The position numbers were made by a program, and so were the translations under genes. A stretch of DNA of 40,087 bases from CAYUYV01 sp050331455 (GTDB lineage: Bacteria; Pseudomonadota; Alphaproteobacteria; JAJFIK01), in NCBI GenBank assembly GCA_050331455.1, contig JBHJGV010000087.1, positions 1-40,087 of the forward strand. Direction: 5' to 3'. Below the pieces are notes generated by a model. It worked only from the letters and a program-made list of their open reading frames with translations. It made no database searches and was not told the origin of the DNA. Positions 25,234 to 34,591 of this stretch are shown here, piece by piece. The stretch's first letter is position 1. Every line of letters begins with the position of its first letter.

Positions 25234-25365
25234 GGGGCCTCACGGGTTGTGGATGACCAGGGAAAGCCGGAGTCTGACCGAAAGGCCCCTGAAACGGCGT
25301 TAATGACCCCGACTTGCCGGATGTGCGCGCGCAGACCATGTCAGGGGCCTGAAAGGAAAAAGACG

Positions 25366-25821
25366 ATGTCCGCCAGCGAACCGATCAATGACCTCTATAG
25401 CCGCGAAATCCTGCGGCACACCGCAGCCCTTAGCCGGCTTGGCCGGCTCGACGCGCCCGACGGAACCGGTGACGCGGTCAGCCGCACCTGCGGCAGTCAT
25501 ATCGTCGTCGACATCGCGATGGAGGACGGCCGGGTCAGCGATTATGCCCAGGAGGTCCAGGCCTGTGCTCTCGGGCAGTGCGCCGCGTCCATCATGGCGC
25601 GGACGGTGATCGGTGCGACCGCCCGGGAGGTGAGGGATCTGCGGGACCGCATGCATGTCATGCTAAAGGATGGCGGTCCGGCACCGGACGGGCGGTTCGC
25701 CGATCTCGCCCTGCTGGAGGCCGTGCGCGATTATCCCGCCCGCCATGGCTCGGTCATGCTGGTCTTCGATGCCCTGGTCCAGGCCGTCGACCAGGGGGGG
25801 CGGGAGGCTCAAGGGGCATAA
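25366..25821 (+). CDS. IscU/NifU-like iron-sulfur scaffold, atypical
   Basis: 151 residues from ATG 25366, with AAAGGA 8 nt upstream. It has the NifU_N/IscU fold pattern: DLYSREILRH at the start, SRTCGSHIVVDI for the first ligand loop and VQACALGQCAASIMA for the second. The third ligand region reads DYPARHGSVMLVFDAL, with no cysteine, and the Asp that follows the first Cys is Ser. Related alphaproteobacterial proteins share these changes. It may be a non-canonical scaffold or carrier rather than the housekeeping IscU. No iscS, sufB or hscA gene is nearby. Confidence 0.82.
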   Translation: MSASEPINDLYSREILRHTAALSRLGRLDAPDGTGDAVSRTCGSHIVVDIAMEDGRVSDYAQEVQACALGQCAASIMARTVIGATAREVRDLRDRMHVMLKDGGPAPDGRFADLALLEAVRDYPARHGSVMLVFDALVQAVDQGGREAQGA

Positions 25822-25852
25822 AAAACGGGGCGCCGCCTCGCGACGCCCCGTT
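25815..25852 (-). terminator. Intrinsic terminator between convergent genes
   Basis: AACGGGGCG (25824-25832) pairs with CGCCCCGTT (25844-25852). Read on the minus strand the stem is followed by TTTTTTAT, a good U-tract, so it terminates the AsmA-family transcript. Part of the hairpin may also serve the convergent IscU-like gene, whose stop codon lies within it. Confidence 0.8.
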
Positions 25853-25876
25853 GATATCGGGCTTGGTGTGTGGTGA

Positions 25877-27958
25877 TCACTCCGGATTTTTCGGCTTTTC
25901 CTCTTTTTTCTTCTTACCGAACAGACCTTGGATCGCATCCGCGGGGCTCGTCGGATTGTCGCCCTCTTCGCCCTCTTTCTGGCCGCCTTTGAGAAGCTGG
26001 CTCGGATCGCTCAGCAGCTTGCCGGCATCCCCCGGCAGATTGCGTTCGAGGACGGACCGTCCGACCCCCGCCAGATCCGGCGAGAAAGACAGCTTGCCCC
26101 AGGTCCCGCCGATTTTGATGGGAACGCCGATTCCGTCGGTCTGCGCTTCGCCGCCCTGACCCTTTTTTGTGGCCACGGCTTTCGGGTCGATCCGGAAATC
26201 GACGGCCTGGGTGGCCAGGGACGTGGTGCCCGCGCCGAGGATGCGGACGAAGGGGTTGAGCAGGCGGAAATCATCCGTCTTCAGCACACCGTTTTCGATG
26301 ACGAGGGTCGCCGCCATTTCGGCAAAATCCGTCTTGCGGCCCGTGTCGGTAAGGTCTTCCTTGCCCATATTGATGGTGACATTGGCCAGGGCCTTGGCGG
26401 GCTGGCGGACGATCTCGGCCAGGTTGATCCCGTAGATCGCGCCGTCATTGAACAGGATCGATCCCGTTCCGTTCACGGCGGACATCATGGCCTTCTGGCT
26501 GCGGCCGCGGGTCGTGATGTCGAGTTCCACCGTGCCCACACCTTCCAGCATGTCCGAGCCCATGAGATCTTTCAGCAGGGGTTGGGCCTGGATCAGGTTG
26601 AAGCGCACCCGGTTCTTAATGGCCGGCGTCTGGTTTCGGGCATCGACTTCCAGAAAAAGGGCGCCGGCGCCTTCGTACAGGGCCAACTCCTTCAGATCGA
26701 CCGTCAGCAGACCGTTGACCAGAGTCAAGGTCACATCGCTCTTGCCCATTTTCAGCGTCGAGGTGGTGACGGCGCCGGTGGTGATGCGAATATCCGCATC
26801 GACGGCCTTCAGGCCCGACAGGTCGATGGGCTCATCGCTCCAGCCCTCGAATTCGGCCGGCTGCTCCCCGTCTGCCGGGCCCGTCTGCGGGTCATCAGGC
26901 GAGGCGGTCTCGTAGGGGCGGGTGTCGATCTGGTCGAGGGTCAGGCGGCCGGTGAATTTGGGTCGTGCACCGCCGATATTGAGCTGGAAATCGCCCTCGC
27001 CGTTCATTTCGTCCACGCGGATGGTGGCGCCGTTGAAGGCAAGAACATTGCCTTCGCCCTTGGCAGTGCCCTTGACCTTGAGGGGGCCGAAGCCCTCGCC
27101 GTCCGGCATGGGGCTTCCGGCCCAGGCGCTCAGGGCACGGATCGACGGTATGTCGAGATCGAGCTGACCGCTGGTGGCGACGGGCAGGGCGCCGGTCTGC
27201 TGGCTGGCGGCAGTGCCATCGAAGCTCAGATTGACCGGATCGGAGGTCAGAGCCATGTCGACATCGCTCATCCGGCCTTCGATCAGGTCCCGCGGCGCAG
27301 CGACGGAGGCTCGCAGATCCAGCGCTTCTCCATTGTAGGTGACCGAGCCGTCGAGGCCGAGCGGACCGTCGAGGGAAGGCAGGGAGATGCTCACATTGAT
27401 GTTTTCGGCGGTCTGGGTCTCACCGGTCGTGGCATCGGTGTAGCTGACCCTGCCGTTCACGAGGCGCACGTCGCCGAGGCTGACATCATTGAGGCTGACC
27501 GTTGCTGAACCGTCCCCGGTCTGCGCCTGCGTTTGCGCCACCGGCTGAGCATCGCTGCCGCCGGACGTTTCGAACACCCAGTTTTGAGCGCCGTCGCGGC
27601 CGACTTCCAGATTGATGCTGGGATTGCCGAGAATGAAGCGGCTGACCTTCACTTTCTGGCTGGTCAACAGCGGCATGACTTCGAGGCCCACGGATACTTC
27701 GTCGATACTGGCGAGGTAGTCCGCTTTGCCCCACGCCGCATTGGCGACTTTGACATCCGTCACCCGCACCGAAAGGGGCGGCAAGAGGGACAGGCTCAAG
27801 TCGCCGTCGAGGGTCAGGTCGCGCCCCGTGGCGTCCTTGAAGACGTTTTTGATCTGGGTGCGGTACACTTCGACCGGAATGAACATGGGAATGATGATCG
27901 CGGCTGCGACGAGCAGCAGCACGATAAACACCAGAGCGAGCAAAAGTCGTCCGAACAT
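25877..27958 (-). CDS. AsmA family protein
   Basis: 693 residues. An N-terminal membrane anchor (LLLALVFIVLLLVAAAIIIP, residues ~5-24) is followed by the AsmA signature FIPVEVYRTQIKNVFKDATG and GRDLTLDGDLSLSLLPPLSV. The long periplasmic beta-rich region is typical of AsmA/TamB-like lipid-transport proteins of the inner membrane. The C-terminal part has TDDFRLLNPFVRILGAGTTS and GIGVPIKIGGTWGKLSFSPD, and the tail is basic (GKKKKEEKPKN). AGAGGA lies 9 nt before the ATG. It stands alone as a transcription unit; its exact cargo is unknown. Confidence 0.92.
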   Translation of the reverse strand: MFGRLLLALVFIVLLLVAAAIIIPMFIPVEVYRTQIKNVFKDATGRDLTLDGDLSLSLLPPLSVRVTDVKVANAAWGKADYLASIDEVSVGLEVMPLLTSQKVKVSRFILGNPSINLEVGRDGAQNWVFETSGGSDAQPVAQTQAQTGDGSATVSLNDVSLGDVRLVNGRVSYTDATTGETQTAENINVSISLPSLDGPLGLDGSVTYNGEALDLRASVAAPRDLIEGRMSDVDMALTSDPVNLSFDGTAASQQTGALPVATSGQLDLDIPSIRALSAWAGSPMPDGEGFGPLKVKGTAKGEGNVLAFNGATIRVDEMNGEGDFQLNIGGARPKFTGRLTLDQIDTRPYETASPDDPQTGPADGEQPAEFEGWSDEPIDLSGLKAVDADIRITTGAVTTSTLKMGKSDVTLTLVNGLLTVDLKELALYEGAGALFLEVDARNQTPAIKNRVRFNLIQAQPLLKDLMGSDMLEGVGTVELDITTRGRSQKAMMSAVNGTGSILFNDGAIYGINLAEIVRQPAKALANVTINMGKEDLTDTGRKTDFAEMAATLVIENGVLKTDDFRLLNPFVRILGAGTTSLATQAVDFRIDPKAVATKKGQGGEAQTDGIGVPIKIGGTWGKLSFSPDLAGVGRSVLERNLPGDAGKLLSDPSQLLKGGQKEGEEGDNPTSPADAIQGLFGKKKKEEKPKNPE

Positions 27959-28203
27959 GGTGATGGGTCCTCTTGAAATTCAGGGGCGGGAAGGCCGCCT
28001 TTGCGGGTGGACCCTACCGGATTTCCCCTGTGACGAAAACGGCGCGATGGCCCGCGGGAGATCGAAGCGAACACCACAGCGTCCCCGTCCGGTCCGATGG
28101 GGCGGAAAGGATGTGAATGAATTGCAGTAACACATGCTTTCGGCTAAACACAGCGCGTGAGGGACGTGGATCGAGACCGGAAATCTTAAAGGAGATGAAA
28201 ATA

Positions 28204-29301
28204 ATGGGATTTTTTCGCATGGACCGGCCGGATGCGATCGGTCGAAACGGGATTGGGGCAGCGGTGACGAGGCTGCGGGCTGCCGCAGCAGCGCTCGCCA
28301 TGGCCGGTGCGGGTCTGTTCGCGCCTGTGGGCGGCGCCGCGGCTGAGGAGGTGAATCTCTATTCTTCGCGCCATTACGACACCGATGAAAGGCTCTACAC
28401 GGAATTCACCGAGCAGACCGGCATCAAGGTCAATCGCCTGGAGGACCGGGCCGATGTGCTCCTTGAGCGCATCAAGGCCGAAGGGCGCAACTCGCCCGCC
28501 GATCTCCTGATCACCACGGATGCAGGCCGTCTGTGGGCCGCCGTCGAAGCGGATCTGCTCCAGCCGGTGGACTCGGAGACTCTGGCCAGCCGGATCCCGG
28601 CGGCCCTGCGCCATCCGGACGGCCTGTGGTTCGGCTTTTCCAAGCGGGCGCGCGTGATCTTTTACGCCAAGGACCGGGTCGATCCGGCGAGCGTGGAGAC
28701 CTATGCCGACCTCGCCAGGCCCGCCTTCAAGGGACAGGTCTGCACACGGAGCAGTACAAACATCTATATGCTGTCCCTGATGGCATCCATTATTGCCAAT
28801 CGCGGCACGGAGGCAGCCAAGGCCTGGGCTGAAGGCGTGTGGGCCAACCGGCCGCGCGACCCGCGCGGCGGCGATGTGGTGCAACTGCGCGGTATTGTTT
28901 CGGGCGAATGCGACTACGCCATCGGCAACACCTATTACTTTGCCCGCGCCATGCGGCGGGACATGGTCGGTCTGAAGCATCCCGAGCAGACGTCGAAAAT
29001 CGGCGTCATTTTTCCCAATCAGGACACCACCGGCACCCATGTGAATATTTCCGGTGCCGGCGTTCTGAAGACCGCGCCCAACCGCGACAGCGCCATTCGG
29101 TTCCTGGAATATCTGACATCGGAACGCGCACAGAAATATTTCGCGGAAGGCAATGACGAATACCCGGTCGTGGAAGGCGTCGCGCCCAGTGCCGAGGTCT
29201 TGTCCCTCGGGTCGTTCAAAGAGGACAGCTTGAACCTGTCCGTCCTCGGCGAAAACCAGGCCATGGCCCAGCGTCTCTATGACGAGGCGGGCTTCAAATA
29301 A
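28204..29301 (+). CDS. Ferric iron ABC transporter substrate-binding protein (FutA/FbpA-like)
   Basis: 365 residues from ATG 28204, with AGGAG 9 nt upstream. A long N-terminal signal peptide (AAAALAMAGAGLFAPVGGAA, cleavage near residue 47) is followed by EEVNLYSSRHYDTDERLYTE, the mature start typical of iron-binding FutA/FbpA proteins. Iron-coordinating tyrosines are suggested by YSSRHY and NTYYFARAM. It binds Fe3+ in the periplasm for an inner-membrane ABC importer. No permease or ATPase gene lies beside it, so it must work with a transporter encoded elsewhere. I saw no clear Fur box upstream. Confidence 0.92.
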   Translation: MGFFRMDRPDAIGRNGIGAAVTRLRAAAAALAMAGAGLFAPVGGAAAEEVNLYSSRHYDTDERLYTEFTEQTGIKVNRLEDRADVLLERIKAEGRNSPADLLITTDAGRLWAAVEADLLQPVDSETLASRIPAALRHPDGLWFGFSKRARVIFYAKDRVDPASVETYADLARPAFKGQVCTRSSTNIYMLSLMASIIANRGTEAAKAWAEGVWANRPRDPRGGDVVQLRGIVSGECDYAIGNTYYFARAMRRDMVGLKHPEQTSKIGVIFPNQDTTGTHVNISGAGVLKTAPNRDSAIRFLEYLTSERAQKYFAEGNDEYPVVEGVAPSAEVLSLGSFKEDSLNLSVLGENQAMAQRLYDEAGFK

Positions 29302-29347
29302 GGGCCCCAGCCCGCCCCAGACTGGCCCGCCCCAGACGGGCCCTGAA

Positions 29348-29378
29348 CCGGCGGATGACCACCCCATGCGTCCGCCGG
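29348..29378 (+). terminator. Terminator hairpin after the iron-binding protein gene
   Basis: CCGGCGGA (29348-29355) and TCCGCCGG (29371-29378) form a perfect 8-bp stem, followed by GACGCGGTTTTC. It sits between convergent genes. A short direct repeat (GCCCGCCCCAGAC twice, 29311-29336) and an outer AGGGCCC/GGGCCCT pair lie just before it. Confidence 0.5.
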
Positions 29379-29396
29379 GACGCGGTTTTCCCGTCT

Positions 29397-30311
29397 TCAC
29401 TCGATCAGCACGTCGTCGGCGTCCGCGGTGACCGGATTGCTGAGGGTGCCGATCCCTGAGATCTCGATCCGGACCGTATCGCCGGCTTTCACGAAGCCCG
29501 GCGGGTCCATGGCCATGCCCACGCCCGCCGGCGTGCCGGTGAAGATCACATCCCCCGGTTCCAGCGTGCACACGGTGCTGAGGGTTTCGATCTGTTCCGC
29601 GATGGAGAAGATCATTTCCGCCGTGCTGGCATCCTGGCGCAGGTCATCATTCACCCAGGTGCGGATGCGCAGGGCCTGGGGATCGGGAATGTCGTCCGCG
29701 GTGACCATCCAGGGGCCCTGGGGACCGTGGCTGTCGAAGGATTTGCCGAGAATCATGGTTGGCGTGCGCCGCTGCCAATCCCGCACGCTCACATCATTGC
29801 CCACCATGTAGCCGGCGATGACCTCCCGGGCCCGCGCCGCTGGCACCCGGCGGCAACGCCGCCCGATCACCACCGCCAGTTCCCCTTCGTAGTCCACCAT
29901 GTCCGAGACCGGCGGTATGCGGATCGGGTCATTGGGGCCGATGACGCAGGTTGTCTGCTTGTTGAACCAGATCTGGTGGGCCGGCGGCTCCCGGCCGGTC
30001 TCGCGCACATGGTCGAGATAGTTGAGGCCGATGCCGAGCAGTTTGCCGGGCCGGGGGATCGGGGCCGTCAGGCGCACCGTATCCGGATCAAGCCGCGGCG
30101 CGATGCCCCCCAGCACCGCCAGGCTTTCGAGGGCATCCGGCCCGGCAGCCAGGAGCGCCATCAAAGTCCTCTCGGCCACCTGCTCAAGTGCCTGAAGGTC
30201 GGCGATCCCGTCGTCGAATATCACGCCGGGCCGGGGCGCGAGCGGTGTGTGCAGTCCTGATGGTTCGAGTTGGGACGGGCCTGCCTTGGGCAGGAAGGAA
30301 CACAGTTTCAT
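29397..30311 (-). CDS. Fumarylacetoacetate hydrolase family protein
   Basis: 304 residues from ATG 30311 (MKLCSFLP); frame upstream is open but not gene-like. The C-terminal FAH domain has GKLLGIGLNYLDHVRETGRE, the metal-binding DYEGELAVVIGRR, GYMVGNDVSVRDWQ, GKSFDSHGPQGPW and the C-terminal DVIFTGTPAGVGMAM. Members hydrolyse or decarboxylate acylpyruvates and related diketo acids in aromatic or sugar catabolism; the substrate of this one cannot be told. No catabolic operon surrounds it. The ribosome binding site is weak (GGGGGCG about 6 nt before the ATG). Confidence 0.92.
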   Translation of the reverse strand: MKLCSFLPKAGPSQLEPSGLHTPLAPRPGVIFDDGIADLQALEQVAERTLMALLAAGPDALESLAVLGGIAPRLDPDTVRLTAPIPRPGKLLGIGLNYLDHVRETGREPPAHQIWFNKQTTCVIGPNDPIRIPPVSDMVDYEGELAVVIGRRCRRVPAARAREVIAGYMVGNDVSVRDWQRRTPTMILGKSFDSHGPQGPWMVTADDIPDPQALRIRTWVNDDLRQDASTAEMIFSIAEQIETLSTVCTLEPGDVIFTGTPAGVGMAMDPPGFVKAGDTVRIEISGIGTLSNPVTADADDVLIE

Positions 30312-30881
30312 GGCAACGCCCCCGTGTGATGTCCCTGGCCCTCGCGGTGTCAGGGTATTGTCGTGATCATGATCTGGCGCGCGACGGTGCTGCGCCGCAT
30401 GTGATCCTGGCTCAGTTTGGCCGCCAGAACCAGGGACCCACTTGGCCGCGGTGCGGCTGCGGGCACGGACGAAGCGTGCTTGATCGGTGGAGCAGGCGGC
30501 GTCCTGATGGTCAGGGCACATGCGTTGACCTGGGCCGTATCGTCCGGGCCATCTGGGCCGGGGCCGCCAGCGCGCGCGCCCGAAATGTCAGTTCGGACCT
30601 CGCCCATCGGCCAGGGCCCATGAAAATTCCCTGTTGAGGCCACGGAATCCGCCAAGGCACCATCGAAAAACTATCGAACGAGAAACCATTCTTGTGATAG
30701 GAGGGAATCACGGACAAGATTCTGTATCCGAACGTCATGTCCGTTCCCCTGGGAGACACTGTTCGTGAGGGCCCGGACTTGGACGCCCCAACCCGCCGTG
30801 GAGAGACGGTTCCCTTGAGCGGCCCGGTCCATGATCCGGAATCGTCGAGTTCACGTGTGCACGTATGAATGAGGTCGTGTC
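30312..30881. other. Long region without a gene upstream of the HU gene
   Basis: 570 bp with no frame that resembles a protein. It should contain the promoter of the FAH gene (minus strand) and of the HU gene (plus strand). A GATAGGAGG at about 30697-30705 looks like a ribosome binding site but has no good frame after it. Confidence 0.4.
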
Positions 30882-31166
30882 ATGAGCAAAGCTGACTTTA
30901 TCGAGCGGGTGGCCGATACCGCGGGCATCAGCAAATCCGAAGCCAAGCGCATCGTCGAAGTGGTCTTCGGGGAAGTGGAAGCCGGCCTGAAAAAGGCCAA
31001 GAAGGAAGGCAAATACACTATCGGTACGTTCGGTACCTTCCAGGTGACAAAGCGGCCGGCCCGCAAGGGGCGCAATCCCCGGACCGGCGAAGAGATCAAG
31101 ATCAAGGCGTCCCGCTCGCTGCGCTTCAAGCCGTCCACCAATTTGAAGCGCGCCGCCGGCTGCTGA
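30882..31166 (+). CDS. HU family DNA-binding protein
   Basis: 94 residues. The whole HU fold is present: SKADFIERVADTAGISKSEA dimer helices, GTFGTFQVTKRPARKGRNPR at the beta-arm and TGEEIKIKASRSLRFKPSTN at the C-terminus. The arm carries RNPRTGEEI, in which the intercalating proline is conserved. HU bends and compacts DNA without strong sequence preference. The gene stands alone, with its own hairpin terminator, and a GAGGT precedes the ATG. Confidence 0.97.
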   Translation: MSKADFIERVADTAGISKSEAKRIVEVVFGEVEAGLKKAKKEGKYTIGTFGTFQVTKRPARKGRNPRTGEEIKIKASRSLRFKPSTNLKRAAGC

Positions 31167-31184
31167 TCGGTTCCTCACGACCCA

Positions 31185-31225
31185 GAAGCCGGATCGCTGG
31201 CCTCCACACCCAGCCGTCCGGCTTC
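31185..31225 (+). terminator. Strong hairpin downstream of the HU gene
   Basis: GAAGCCGGA (31185-31193) pairs with TCCGGCTTC (31217-31225), and an inner GCTGG/CCAGC pair extends the stem past a 2 x 2 internal loop. CGCGTTTCT follows. It lies 18 bp after the HU stop codon and is a good transcription terminator. The remaining ~280 bp to glnE hold no gene that I can see. Confidence 0.7.
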
Positions 31226-31506
31226 CGCGTTTCTGGCGGCGCCGGACCGCGCGTTGCGCCCTGACTGGGCACGGACCTGCCCGTCTCACCGGTCGATTTT
31301 ACCGCGGTCATCCATGCCGTACACTTGCATGCCAGAAATGGGACTTCCCCGTTTCGGAGACAGGCGCTGAGGCCTGTGCGGATGCAAGAGGTGACGCCAT
31401 ATCTTCCCATCAGGACGGCCCGCGCCAGCATACGGAAGGCTCCCGGACGGATGGGCCAGACGCGCCGGTCTCATCTTTTCTGAAAGATGGGGGCCGCCAT
31501 GGGCCC

Positions 31507-34419
31507 ATGCCCATCCCCACGGACCCGGACCGTACCGCCCGCCTGCGCGAAGCGGCACCCGGCCTTTATGATGCCGTCTCCGGCGAAGACGGCCTTGCGG
31601 CGTTGATCGATGCGGCTGTCGCGAACAGCCCGTTCCTCGCCCGCACTCTTGCGCGCCATGCGGACGACTTGGCACCCCTGTTGCGCTTGCCGCCCGAGCG
31701 GGGGCTCGCCCGCATCCTGACCATGATCGTTCAGGCGCCAAGGGACGGAGAGGGCGCCGCCTCGCGGGCCGATCTGATGGCCGGCCTGCGCCGGGCCAAG
31801 GCCCATGCAGCCACCGTGATCGCGCTGGCCGATCTGGGCGGCGTCTGGTCCCTCGACCAGGTGACCGGCGCCTTGAGCGATGTGGCCGATGCGGCGGTAA
31901 CGGCGGGCGTGGACTGGCTGCTGGCCCAGGCCTGCGCCCAGGGGAAGCTCGATCTGCCGGATCCGGATCACCCGTCACGGGGCTCGGGTTATGCGGTGCT
32001 CGCCATGGGGAAGCATGGCGCGCGGGAGCTGAATTATTCCAGCGATATCGATCTTGTCGTCTTTTTCGACCAGGACCGGATGCCCGTGACCGGGCGAACC
32101 GAGCCCCAGAGACTGTCCGTCGCCATGACCCGACAGCTTGTGGGCCTGCTCCAGGAGATGACCACGGACGGTTATGTCTTCCGCACAGATCTGCGATTGC
32201 GGCCCGATGCCGGGGCGACCCAGGCGGCCGTCTCCTTTGCCGCCGCCGAGCGCTATTACGAGGATCTCGGGCAGAACTGGGAGCGGGCGGCCTTCATCAA
32301 GGCGCGGGCGATTGCCGGCGATCCCCTGGCGGGACGGCGGATCCTCGACCTGCTCCAGCCCTTTATCTGGCGGCGCAATCTGGATTTCGCGGCCATCGAA
32401 GACATCCACGCCATCAAGCGCCAGATCCACGCCCAGAACGGCCACAGCCGCATTGCCGTCGAGGGGCACAATCTCAAGCTCGGCACGGGCGGCATTCGGG
32501 AGATCGAGTTCTTCGCCCAGACCCAACAACTGATTGCGGGCGGGCGCCAGCCGGACCTGCGCCGGGCCCGGACGGTCGATGCCCTCGACGCGCTGGCGCG
32601 CCAGGGCATCATCACGGGCCGCGCGGCGCGGGAACTGGCCGAAAGCTACCGTTTCCTGCGCACGGTTGAGCACCGGTTGCAGATGGTGGACGATGCCCAG
32701 ACCCACACCCTTCCGGCCCAAGAAGCGGGTCTGGCCCATATCGCCGCCTTTATGGGGCTGGAGGCGGACCGCTTTCGCGAGACCGTCCGGGCCCATCTGA
32801 AACGCGTGGCCAGCTATTACGCCGGACTGTTCGGCGCCGTCCCGTCCCTGTCGGACCGGGAGGGCAATCTCGTCTTCACCGGCGTGGAGAGCGATCCGGA
32901 CACCCTGGCGACGCTCCGCCGCCTGGGCTTCAACGATCCGGATGCCATTGCGCAGACGATCCGCCGCTGGCACCACGGCCGAAGCCGTGCAACGCGCACG
33001 CCGCGGGCCCGCGAGATCCTTACCAAACTCGTGCCCCTGATCCTCGACGCTTTGGCGAAAACCAACGATCCGGACGGGGCCTTCAAGCGGTTCGACCTGT
33101 TCCTGGCGGGTCTGCCGTCGGGAGTGCAGGTGTTCTCCCTGCTCCAGGCCCATCCGGGCCTGCTCGATCTCCTGGCCGATGTGCTGGGCATGGCGCCGCG
33201 TTTTGCCGCCGTGCTGTCCCGGCGTCCGGCGGTGCTCGACAGCCTGCTCGATCAGCAATATCTGACGGCTCTGGCCGGCCCCCACCGGCTCGCCCGGCTC
33301 CATGCCGGGTCCGTGGACGATGCCCGGGATTTTGAAGAGGTGCTCGACGGCACCCGCCGCTTCGCCCAGGAACAGGGCCTGCGCATCGGGATCCAGATCC
33401 TGAAAGGCTTCGCACGCTCCCGGGTCGGCGGGGGCGCCCATTCCGATCTCGCGGAAGCCGTCATCCGAGGGCTGATGGACCCCGTGGATGGCGACATGGC
33501 CCAGGTCCATGGCCGGGTGCCCGGCGGCTCCGTCGCCGTCGTGGCCATGGGCAAGCTGGGCAGCCGCGAGCTGACGGCGGCCTCCGACCTCGATCTTATT
33601 TTTGTGTACGACCACGATGGCAGCTTTGCTATGTCGGATGGGCCCCGACCGCTCCATGCCTCGGACTATTTCAGTCGCTACTGCCAGCGCTTTATCAATG
33701 CGCTCACCGCGCCGACCGCTGAAGGCAAATTCTACGAGGTCGATATGCGGCTGCGTCCGTCGGGCCGGGCCGGGCCCATCGCCACGCGCCTGGAAGCCTT
33801 CGACCGCTATCATCGGGACGACGCATGGACCTGGGAGCATATGGCCCTGACCCGGGCCCGGGTGGTGGCAGGGCATGCACCGCTGCGCGACCATGTGCGC
33901 GGGTCCATCCGCCGTATCCTGACGACCCCGCGGGACCCGGACCGGGTCAGGGCCGATGCGCTGGAGATGCGGGCCCGCATGGCGGCCCAGGCGCCGGACA
34001 CCAATCCCTGGGCGGTCAAGACCGTGCGCGGTGGCCTGATCGATCTGGAGTTCATTGCCCAGGTGCTGCAGCTCATCCACGCGCCCGATCATCCCGGGGT
34101 GTTGCATCCGACGACGGTTATCGCCTTTTCGCGGCTGTGGGATGCCGGGTGCCTGGACGGCGCCGATGCGGGCGCCCTGATGGCGGCGGCCCGGCTTCAA
34201 CAGAGCCTCGCCCAAGCGGTCACCCTCGCCCTCGACACGCCCTTCGACCCGGCCCAGGCCTCGCCGTCCTTGCGCCTGTGCCTGGAGCGGGCGGGCGGCA
34301 TCGCGCGCTTCGAGGACCTGGACCGCGCTTTGATCCGCACACAAATGACCGTATGCGAAATTTTTTCCAGGCTGGTGGGTGAAGTGCCTCAAGACCAGGT
34401 ACGTGACACATCACCCTGA
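31507..34419 (+). CDS. glnE: Bifunctional glutamine synthetase adenylyltransferase / deadenylase
   Basis: 970 residues, in the range for GlnE (940-990). Two nucleotidyltransferase domains are seen: the N-terminal deadenylase with AMGKHGARELNYSSDIDLVV (about 166-185) and the C-terminal adenylyltransferase with MGKLGSRELTAASDLDLIFV (about 681-700). GlnE adds AMP to glutamine synthetase or removes it in response to PII and glutamine. Features also include NLKLGTGGIREIEFFAQTQQ and VRGGLIDLEFIAQVLQLIHA. The start ATG 31507 has only a weak ribosome binding site, so a slightly different start is possible. It is not linked to glnB or glnA. Confidence 0.97.
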   Translation: MPIPTDPDRTARLREAAPGLYDAVSGEDGLAALIDAAVANSPFLARTLARHADDLAPLLRLPPERGLARILTMIVQAPRDGEGAASRADLMAGLRRAKAHAATVIALADLGGVWSLDQVTGALSDVADAAVTAGVDWLLAQACAQGKLDLPDPDHPSRGSGYAVLAMGKHGARELNYSSDIDLVVFFDQDRMPVTGRTEPQRLSVAMTRQLVGLLQEMTTDGYVFRTDLRLRPDAGATQAAVSFAAAERYYEDLGQNWERAAFIKARAIAGDPLAGRRILDLLQPFIWRRNLDFAAIEDIHAIKRQIHAQNGHSRIAVEGHNLKLGTGGIREIEFFAQTQQLIAGGRQPDLRRARTVDALDALARQGIITGRAARELAESYRFLRTVEHRLQMVDDAQTHTLPAQEAGLAHIAAFMGLEADRFRETVRAHLKRVASYYAGLFGAVPSLSDREGNLVFTGVESDPDTLATLRRLGFNDPDAIAQTIRRWHHGRSRATRTPRAREILTKLVPLILDALAKTNDPDGAFKRFDLFLAGLPSGVQVFSLLQAHPGLLDLLADVLGMAPRFAAVLSRRPAVLDSLLDQQYLTALAGPHRLARLHAGSVDDARDFEEVLDGTRRFAQEQGLRIGIQILKGFARSRVGGGAHSDLAEAVIRGLMDPVDGDMAQVHGRVPGGSVAVVAMGKLGSRELTAASDLDLIFVYDHDGSFAMSDGPRPLHASDYFSRYCQRFINALTAPTAEGKFYEVDMRLRPSGRAGPIATRLEAFDRYHRDDAWTWEHMALTRARVVAGHAPLRDHVRGSIRRILTTPRDPDRVRADALEMRARMAAQAPDTNPWAVKTVRGGLIDLEFIAQVLQLIHAPDHPGVLHPTTVIAFSRLWDAGCLDGADAGALMAAARLQQSLAQAVTLALDTPFDPAQASPSLRLCLERAGGIARFEDLDRALIRTQMTVCEIFSRLVGEVPQDQVRDTSP

Positions 34420-34591
34420 TGGTTCACATTCGGAATGCGTCACGAAAAATTTGTGGTTTTTGCCCAGTCTGCTGTTGCGTCCGACAATGGAAAACTCTAT
34501 TTCAGCGCTTCCACACATTCTGGCTGGTCATCCAGGCAGGATGTGATGGGGATTCCCCCTTTGGTGTCCCGTTGGTTTGAGGGAGGGTTTT

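Noticed and set aside
30350..30655. 101-codon minus-strand frame between the FAH and HU genes
   Set aside because: Low-complexity Pro/Ala/Gly-rich peptide without a ribosome binding site or recognisable domain.
31975..34392. 805-codon minus-strand frame opposite glnE
   Set aside because: glnE is certain from both nucleotidyltransferase motifs; the reverse frame shows no recognisable domain.
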